This document shows, piece by piece, positions 55,926 to 64,000 of a stretch of 64,000 bases of DNA. The translations under genes were made by a program, and so were the position numbers. The notes under the pieces were generated by a model. It did no database searches. It was not told where the DNA came from and saw nothing but the letters and a program-made list of their open reading frames with translations. This stretch comes from Hygrocybe punicea. Its lineage: Eukaryota > Basidiomycota > Agaricomycetes > Agaricales > Hygrophoraceae. The stretch is from the NCBI GenBank assembly GCA_963556145.1, contig OY744461.1, forward strand, positions 6,892,891 through 6,956,890, read 5' to 3'. The first letter of the stretch is position 1, and every line of letters begins with the position of its first letter.

Positions 55926-57739
55926 TCACGACATTTCACCTCTAGAATGATGGTACAAATCTTTCTGCTCAGACCACCCTGACAATTCTATATTTAGATG
56001 TTCCAAGACTTTCTTCCTGAGGAAATGAGCATAGCAAACTCGATCCCCACCACTCCAGTCCGTGACTTCATGTCTGATGCTGTTGCCACATAGGAAGATG
56101 CCAGTTCCGGGCCCGTAATTGAGCTGCAGTCCAAGGTTGGGCATATCAAGAGTGCAATCATGATAGTCTCCGATACCCAGGAGGAAGTCATACCAAGGTG
56201 GCATACCATTCCCATCATGATGTGCCAATGTCTTCTGGTTGATGATAACCATGATCCCAGTGAAATGAGATGTCCAGGATCCTGCGACATTAGCCATCAG
56301 GTTGGCCAACCTAAGCTTGTCCAAAGCTTCACTGCCGATTTGTTGCAGTGATGGATGAATCATAAAGAAGACCCGATTGATAAATGATTCTATGTCAGCT
56401 ATTGAAGACATCCAATCTCCAGTACCCCACTTAAGATGGTTCGCAGAAGGCTTCAAAGGGTCGCTTGGTCTCTAAAATATGAATGAGCCTGGCAACCGGA
56501 ATGTTGGCAGATGTTGGAACTCACAGCATGAGCCTGTGTGAACCACCCTGCCGAATACTCATCACTTCCAGGCAGTAGATTCTGATCCACAGAATCAAAA
56601 TGAAAATGTTTTTGGTCAACTTGCCAATTGACCTTAGGGCAGGTCAAGGGTATGCAATACCCCCAGGGGTTAAGAGTACGGGTACCACGGGTTAAGGGTA
56701 CGAGTCCAGCCTTAGAATACCCGCAGTACCCACACGGGTATGGGCTGTATTTTTTTTGGGAGAAGAAACATCAAAAACTCAATTTTGGGGGTATTTTTCG
56801 CTATTTTTGAGGGATATAATGAGAATCATTGCTTGTAAAAATATGTAAAAATGCTCTCAACACTCCCCACAGTATTCTGAACATTGTGCTCCTTTACACT
56901 AAAGGGATCCGGCCAGTATTCCGTCCACAACAACCATAAAAACCACCAAAAACAGGTAAAAATGGAGTATTTTGCATGTTTCTTCCTGTACCCCTGCAAA
57001 ACCCATGCCATACCTGTACTTTTGGCCTCGGGTACGTACCCGTGATGGGTACGGGTCCGAGTACAGCCCCAGAGCACTGTGGGTGTACCCCTGACTGGCC
57101 ATAATTGACCTTCCCGCGTGTTTGCTTATGATGAATCTTTTTTGAGCCAATGACTTGTATGCTTTCACTGCCATTCAGCATAACATCCTAATTTGTCTCT
57201 ACTATTGAATTAAACCTCCCAGATCATGACACGACTTACAGCTTGCTGGGCTGATATCAACCCTGGAAGATACCAGATTATTATTCATCCACACATGTCC
57301 ACCACTGTTGCGGGCCTATTCACCCTGCTGAGTTGGGGATTCGCGAACTTGCACAGTAATTGGGCGATTGAGGCCAGGGTACCCAGGCCCTTTTTGATGC
57401 GGGTGGCATAATCCTCGAGGTCCCACGGAATATAAACTACAATGGAGAAACAATTAGATTGGGCCAGTGGAATCATCATGACTTACTCGGATTCAGCAGA
57501 GCTTCTGTGATGATCCGGGCAGCTCTTAGGTCATCTAATCATTCACCTGCACCCAACTGGGCGTGGGTGAGCAAAAGAAAATGTCATTGCAATCTGCATG
57601 CATTACATTCAGATTGGATGCTGAAGGATAAATTTAATAAATAGCTTTTGCACAGACTTTGTGAACCTCGCTTGCCAATGCGCCACCGCAATTTTTGTGA
57701 GTTGTTGCGCTTTGAGCCCATAGGTTTTGAGGAGACCAT
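55926..57739 (-). pseudogene. TET/JBP-like dioxygenase, copy 2, split by a MITE
   Basis: The likely start is MVSSKPMGSKRNNSQ at 57739. Blocks in order: ITEALLNPS, VVYIPWDLEDYATRIKKGL, NRPATVVDMCG, a TGA at 57285-57287, then IIIWYLPGLIS. The frame is then cut by the MITE 56635-57103. It resumes with AGWFTQAHAVSS and DWMSSIADIESFINRVFF, and the catalytic core follows intact: FTGIMVIINQKTLAHHDGNG with the HxD pair (about 56215-56226), WYDFLLGIGDYHDC, YGPGTGIFLCGNSIRHEV with the second iron His, and GGDRVCYAHFLRKKV with the 2-oxoglutarate Arg. It ends RGEMS at 55926. It aligns block for block with copy 1. It lies directly upstream of KDZ copy 2 in the same orientation. Confidence 0.8.
56635..57103. 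mobile_element. hAT MITE, 469 bp, inserted in TET/JBP copy 2
   Basis: The ends TAGGGCAGGTCAAGGGTA and TACCCCTGACTGGCCATA are imperfect inverted repeats flanked by ATTGACCT (56627-56634 and 57104-57111). Subterminal GGGTACGGGT-type motifs match the 41.8-kb and 51.7-kb elements. Confidence 0.85.
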
Positions 57740-57837
57740 CTTGTATTGCGGCAAAAAAGTGCTATACTACTCACACAACGATACATGTCACACAATGATA
57801 CATGTCAATAGAAACAAACAACGCAATCAGCACAAGA

Positions 57838-57900
57838 TCACATGTGAAGAACGTGGTCACATGCAAGCAAACAAGATCACGTGCTGTGGTTGATTGCCAT
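57838..57900. promoter_or_regulatory. CACATG/CACGTG boxes and a CCATAAAAGG TATA-like element
   Basis: CACGTG lies at 57878-57883, with TCACATGTGA at about 57838. CCATAAAAGG near 57897 would serve a plus-strand gene. The boxes also lie about 100-140 bp upstream of the minus-strand TET/JBP copy 2 start, so the region may be bidirectional. Confidence 0.4.
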
Positions 57901-58124
57901 AAAAGGTAGGCATGTTGTCTTTTGCGACCTGATCCTTATCAGCCATCATCAACCATCATCACTGGGATGTTTTGACATGAATCGCGACATGCCAAAAGAC
58001 CTCAGTGAATGGTTGAAATTGGTTACAATTTCATAAGCCAATAAGTCTTCCATTCTGCATATGTCTTCTGCATTACTTACTTCCACAATTTCTAGCTGCT
58101 CGCCAACAAGCCTGCTTTTACAGC

Positions 58125-58280
58125 ACCATCATTGGGTGCTGGGGGCTTCATCGGTGTCTGCCAGCATCCTGCACGGCACCATTGGGTACTGGGGGCTTCA
58201 TCGGTGTCTTCCGTCATCCTGCACAGCACCATTGGGTACTGGGGGCTTCATCTGCATCTGCCAGCATCCTGTATGGCAAC
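58125..58280. repeat. Three tandem units of about 54 bp
   Basis: Each unit reads CACCATTGGGTACTGGGGGC then TTCATCGGTGTCT and CATCCTGCACGGC. Any ORF across it repeats accordingly. No gene is recognised between 57900 and 58770. Confidence 0.75.
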
Positions 58281-58770
58281 ATAGTGTGGCAGAGGTCGCA
58301 AAATTGTAAGTTATGCTTAAAACTCCTTTTCACCCTAAAGATTTAGCTTCAGATTGACTTTGATTGGCTCTTGCAGTCCCTTTCCTAGCCATTTCCCTTA
58401 AATTCAATGCCCAGCAGGGTGTGCTCGTGAGCAGCTCGAATTAGGGCGTGAATTTTCAACTTATCAGTTGCTTTGATCTTGTAGAGCCCCATTGTTTCAA
58501 TTTCGGCTAATTTCTTCTCTTTGCCATTTAAGTGGATGCTTATCATCACATCTTTGTTTTGTCCAGAGAGCTTGAATTTGCTGTGAAGTAGGGGCCCCTA
58601 CAACACTGTAATGATCGCAGCCTGTGTAGGCATGAAATCATGTTTGCGAGCACTGTCAATGGGATAGAAACCCAAAACTCAACTTGTTTATATCTATTTA
58701 CAAAATACTACTATATGTAAATTATAGGAGTGAAAGAGGGATATGAGGGGATATAAAAGAATATGAAGAA

Positions 58771-61700
58771 CTAGTGGGGTGTGGGCCCTTGCTTTGCATG
58801 GCAGGTTACTCATCCCTTTTTTTAGCAAGAGAACAAATGTTAAGATTGAGCATATATAAACAGTACAACATTATTACCATTACATGACAATAAATTAATA
58901 TTTGAAAAGTCATTTATATCACCTTCATTAATACAAATTGATCTGGTTGATATACCATCATGAAACCATATCATACTGTTGATGAATATGCAAGCAGTAA
59001 AATGTGCATCACCAAAGTACACAATTCCTCTCAAAGTGAAAACAGTGGATATGTCATCAATTGACAAGTTTATCACTTGACTAACTATTAAATTCTCAAT
59101 AGAGTCAAGTGTAAATATGATTAGAGGTGGAATTTTGTTAAATGCAATAAATTTAGTAATCTCTCCCCAACACAATTGACATCTGTGCCATTGTCTATTA
59201 ACTATAATTTGAGCAAGACATGTTGAGATTGTTCCAGAAAATGAATATGAACAATGGAAGATGGCATCACATATGTCATTTTCTAGAATGGTTATGTTTT
59301 CACAATTCATACATTTAAGACAAGTTGAAGTTATTGGTTCATTTGCTTTCATTATATAATGAGTCAAATCACTTATGGCAATGCCAACTTGACCATTAGG
59401 AAATATTTTGGGTTTATCTTGATGTAATAAACATCTGATTGTATTTCTAACTGTTTCTAAATATGTTGTGTTATTCTTTGATCATTTGAATCCTAAGCTC
59501 AAAATCTTTAATATTTCATTGATGTTATTGAATCTTTTTTTCCAACTTGATGGATCTTCATTCCATATTGCTAGTAATATTGTAAAGAGTGAATCATAAG
59601 CACAGCTCCAATTTTGAGCATCCCATATAAACCCTTTTGGTTCATTAAATTCAATAGTACTTGTTTTTCGTCTTTTTTTCACTATGGAAGATGAACTTAC
59701 AACTTGTTCTAATTTTCGTTTTTTATCGTGCAATATATTGGCTGTGGAATTTTTATGAGTGACAGTGATTGAAACAGTTCCTTTTGCAGGAACAAAGTTG
59801 AGGTTTCTGAAATCTGCCTTTTGATTTTTGTTCATAGGTTTAATTAATTGCCACAGAGAGGGCTGTGCTGTGTATTGATTTAGTTGTTCTGTAGCGTTCC
59901 ATGCAATAGCATTATGAATGTTTTTTGGAATATATGACTTTCCCTTCCATTTTCTAAGTTGATCAATGATAGAATTTTGCTGATCTCCCTTGACATGGTC
60001 TGGTAAGAGTCCTTGATATTTCAGTTTGGTAATCTCATCAAGCAGTTCCAATTCTCTGAATTCTTGCCTGAGATATCCAGAAGCACCCCCAGTAATTACT
60101 TTAGGATCAAAGCCTTGCATGATGATAGTTCCTGCTGCAGAAGCACTTCTTGATAAGCAAGTATAATAGGATTGGTGGTTTCTACAACTACTGAGGTCAA
60201 CTACATTGTTAGGACGAGTACATCCTTAACATGCATAATCAATCATTGCAAAATTAGTACCAACACTTGTTCTCTTGACAAAGATATCATATCATCATTT
60301 GGTAATGAGCACATGGTGGAAGTGACATGTTTTGTAATCAGCACCACATTTTCAGGAAGTCCTTCTATGTTGATGTTTTTTGGAGGATTCAATAATCTGA
60401 CAAATAAAGTGTCCAGTATGATTTGTTGTTCTGGACCTATTGCACTCTGCCAACCCACAACCATCCTTTGGTAATGCAGCACTCCATCACATCATTGTTT
60501 CTCAGCATCACTGGCATGCCTACCAATCTTCCTGGTATATGATCAGAGGATGATGCATGGGGTTGGCTCCAAAGTAGTTTTTGGGGTGAAGGTTCCAATA
60601 TCTTTGTGTGTTGAATAGGATCCAAAATTGTTAACATGTGATGAGATTTTCTCTTGCTATTGGAACTAGTAGGATCAATCCATCTGTCTATAGAATAGAA
60701 TGATGTTAATGGTCTTCTATTTTCAGCAGCAAAACGTTGAATACCAAGTTCATTGATTTTGTCTTTTTGTGCATTCAATGCAGTTACAACTGATACATTC
60801 CTGAATTTCTTTTGGGCTAATTTTGGATCATTTCGACCTTTTCCTACAATACGCGTATGAAGAAATGCAATATCTTTGGGAGTACATGCTTTGTATCTCA
60901 TGTTTTCCAAAGGCAGTCTCAGTTGGACATCTTCTTCTGACTGATTGGTTTGTCTCATATTTTCACGTAATATAACAACTGTTGTAATTTGATGCCAAAG
61001 AGCTTTGCCTATAGCAGCTTCCTGATTTGCTATAGTTTGACTGGAATTGATTTGGACACCAATGGTTCCAGAGTAAAAAGGAGCACCACTCATAGCTGGT
61101 GGAAGTTGGCCACAATCTCCTGCAAATATCATATTAATGCCACCAAAGGGTTCATCATAAACACCACATGCTTTTGCACACTGAGCACTGATTTTATATA
61201 TATCTCTGCAAGATAACATTGACACCTCATCAATGAAAATGTAATCCACACCATCAAGATTGGCACAGACTTGTGCAAGGGAATGAGATGATCCTCCCTG
61301 ATTAATTCCAAGAATGGAGTGATATGTAGATCCATTTACAAGGCTACAAGTTGGTGCAAGAACCAAAAAACGATGATTCTGGTTGTGTTTACCAAAGAAA
61401 CTAGTCAATGCTTTGATGACTTGTGATTTTCCTGTGCCTGCCATCCCACCAAGATACATGTGTAGCTTATCAGAACTGTCAATCAAGGTAGAGTGATTGG
61501 CAATGATATGAAATGCTCTCTTTTGGTCAGTGTTCAACTTGTAATCATCGATAGTTCTATCAATAAGATGACAATCAGCTCGGTTTGCAGGAATAAACAT
61601 ATGGTTGATATATGCTGCATCCACTATCTTGACATCATTATATTGAAAATTTGACAATTTAGCTAGGGTCCCTGTGTTTGTTGGCAAATTTTTATTCCGT

Positions 61701-64000
61701 TCATCAATGATTTCCTTTCTTTTGGCAAGTACTGCAGTTCTCCATATTTTCGCTGATTGTACTACAGGTGGTTCTATAGGCATCAACGGTCCTATATCTG
61801 GGGTACCATCAATACAATCATCGAGCCACCCTGACCTTTTCAAAGTTCTTTCAGCTATTAGCATTTGATCCTTTGTCCTTTATGGCCAAGTTTCAGAAGT
61901 ATTTCTGTGTCATTATTGTCTTCATCAATATTATTGTTGAAGTCATCTCCATTAACAGCTAATTCAACATTGTGCATGTCATCTAGTTCATCAAGACCGT
62001 TTGAAGTCGCCCATGAATATCTTATATCTGCAGTATTATTCTTCTGATGTTTAGTAGAGAAATCATCTCTTGCATCCAAACACTCATACCACAGACCAAA
62101 GTATTTCATGATCTCCACTTCTCTTTTAGAAAACTCATGATCTATGAAAGCATTATCCCATGTTTGTAATTTACATTTGAGTTCTTTGCCACTTCTCCAT
62201 GGCTTGAAAAATGTTAACATTGTACAACAATAATATTCTCGATCAACATGGTCAGTCCTTGGCAAAGTGTTTGGAATAAAATTCGGAACTATAAAAGGAT
62301 CATTCTCTTTCATTTTGGCATGGTGTGTAAGATACTGTGGATGATTGGGATGTAAAGTATAATCTCTTTCATTTTTCGTCGATTTATTAAGATGAACTCC
62401 ATTTGTTTCATCTGCTATTCCTGTGCTTGCATTTCTATTCAAAATATTAGGTTTTGGAATTTCATCTATTTCCATGAGCATATCATTATCAATGACATCA
62501 GACAAGTTATCATCACTAGAATCATTAGTAGGTTCAGTGAAAGAGTCAGACAAATCATCACAGCCTAGATTGTCATAAATATGGTTTTGCACTGCTTCTT
62601 TTCTGACTCTTTTGATTTTTGTTTTGGTGCGTCTTTTATTTGGTTCCATAGTGGTAAGACGTATCCAGTCATACAGTGATACATTATCATACAAGGCTGG
62701 TCTGAACATATAATTATTTACTTTGGAAAGTCCAATGTATGCACCATTATTCTTACCAAGAACAACCTTTTGTGCATTATTTTGATCTTCACATATATTA
62801 GCAATTTCTTCATCAGACCATGCACTGATAACCTCTTTAACATAAGACCTCCAAAAGAATGGCACGAATTTATGACTGGTGTAGTGATCAGGATTTCCAA
62901 GCACATATAATGAAGCCATTGGAGCACCAATCTCCATTTTGGAGGTGAGTGAATTGACTATTTGTGTAAACAGTTTTCTGACTTTGTCTTTTCTTTTCAG
63001 GTCGCCACCAATCACTTCAGAATTCTTATCAAAAATACTTTTTATCACTTCAAAAATGCTATAGGTCTTCAAGGAGAATTTTGTAATATAATCTGTTATG
63101 TATGCAACTATGGCCTTTATAGCAGTACCTGATAATAAGCTGGTCACATCAGAATTGCATCGTAGCATATAGGTGACTTCAGGTGTCACTGTGTTTATCC
63201 AAGGCTCACCATGCTTGAGGTTAAGAGCACCAGTATTAGGTTCTACAAAAGTTTGTTGAAAGATATCTTGGGGAAATTGTCTTTTACATTCACCTTTAGA
63301 ATTAAGACAATATGGCTTTTTTTTGCCATCATGCCTGTTATGTAAATTTAATCGCAATAAAAGATCATCTACAACATCTTGAAACCTTTGCCACCATGTT
63401 GATCTTTTGTTGTGATATTGATAATTCATGGAACAATTATATGATGGTGGATCTGGCAGAACACATGTTGGTGGTTGATATTCAGGTTTCGAGATTGTTT
63501 GTTCCATTTTCTGTGATACCTCATCTTTAGAACCTGTCATGAATTGTCCTACACACAAACTTTCCAAGGATTCCACTAATCTTTTCTGAAAGTCAGAATT
63601 CTCATCCATTATTTTGTCACGTATTTCCTGAGGTGTAAGGCATCCATTTATCCACAGCAGCATATGAAGATGCAAGGTAAGACATCCTTGTTCCTCTACC
63701 ATTGCATAATAACCTGATGTGTTTCCATAAAGGCCAGGATGACATTCATTTATTCCTAATATATGTTTGATGAACATTTCAGTAGTAAAGTGAAAGAAGC
63801 AGGCCCCAGCAACTGGACTATTTGCAATTAGTTTGTAACAATCCTGAGGTAGATGTAGTTTAGGATAAAACCTTTCTTTGTTGTCAGCATAATATAAGCA
63901 TAGTGGATGATTGATGTCAGCAGGTGCAAAAGTGATAAACCAAGTTGGAGCACCAATATAGGATATCAGAGACCAAATCTCATTTCGCATGTATTTCTTG
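58771..64000 (-). mobile_element. Helitron, decayed autonomous copy, 5' end outside the window
   Basis: The 3' end is at 58771 (minus strand ...CCCCACTAG then T, hairpin block GCATGGCAGG/CTTGC just inside). The same end is shared with the fragments at 18777 and 25698, so this copy may represent the autonomous parent family. It encodes RepHel on the minus strand and continues past 64000. Confidence 0.88.
58840..63990 (-). pseudogene. Helitron RepHel protein with C-terminal cysteine-protease-like domain
   Basis: The N-terminal Rep (HUH endonuclease) part spans 63990-61858: WFITFAPADINHP, HPGLYGNTSGYYAMVEEQG, the HUH-type motif HLHMLLW and the Y2 motif AYITDYITK. After a frameshift near 61860 comes the Pif1-like helicase: GGMAGTGKSQ (Walker A), IDEVSMLS (motif II), FAGDCGQLPP and VMLRNNDVMECC. 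A frameshift near 60475 leads to LPENVVLITKHVTS and a second near 60260 to NFAMIDYA, then a TAA at 60226-60228 and SRSASAAGTIIMQGFDPK. The tail contains NWSCAYDSLFTILLAIW and, past a TGA at 59482-59484, GDAHFTACIF. These look like the Cys and His of a ubiquitin-protease-like fold. Three frameshifts and at least two stops make it inactive. Confidence 0.85.

Overview
The window is nuclear DNA from a filamentous fungus, most likely a mushroom-forming basidiomycete (Agaricomycetes). Genes are split by many 40-60 nt introns (GTRNGT donor, CTAAC-like branch point, YAG acceptor). The transposon families (KDZ with CxC2 cysteine clusters, TET/JBP-like dioxygenases, RepHel Helitrons with a protease-like tail) are those typical of Agaricomycetes. 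I recognise no ordinary housekeeping gene; nearly everything is mobile DNA, nested and decayed. The species cannot be named from the sequence.

Layout. 0-7 kb: the end of a DUF6818-like gene, two large foldback palindromes (one holding a 200-N assembly gap) and two tandem LTR-like repeats. 6.9-11.8 kb: a young Ty1/copia element on the minus strand, with near-identical LTRs, a 5-bp target duplication, a half-tRNA-iMet-type primer site, and a single-frame polyprotein broken by three stops. 13.7-18.0 kb: a 4.3-kb hAT-type non-autonomous element carrying CAN triplet repeats and a nested 3.2-kb palindrome. 18.8-27.5 kb: an array of tandem repeats invaded by Helitron ends, a hAT MITE and a complete two-gene Tc1/mariner element. 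27.6-46.5 kb: a cluster of a KDZ transposase, a Ulp1-type protease, a TET/JBP-like dioxygenase, a JmjC-like dioxygenase and a coiled-coil gene. 46.9-48.6 kb: an inverted copy of the 19.3-27.5 kb repeat array. 48.7-57.7 kb: a second KDZ plus TET/JBP pair, disrupted by nested hAT MITEs. 58.8-64 kb: a decayed Helitron running off the right end.

Main reading. The 19.3-48.6 kb segment looks like one giant KDZ transposon of about 29 kb: a gene cluster bracketed by long inverted arms built of the same minisatellites in mirrored order. It carries enzymes that could act on DNA methylation (TET/JBP), chromatin (JmjC) and SUMO-type conjugates (Ulp1). Many broken reading frames in the window carry in-frame stops explicable as CGA to TGA or CAR to TAR, which fits C-to-T decay of methylated repeats. 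Eight 51-54 bp palindromic units centred on TCAATTGA or TCAACTGA sit inside two separate hAT MITEs and match nothing I know. Several insertions can be read back to an intact pre-insertion site within this same window.
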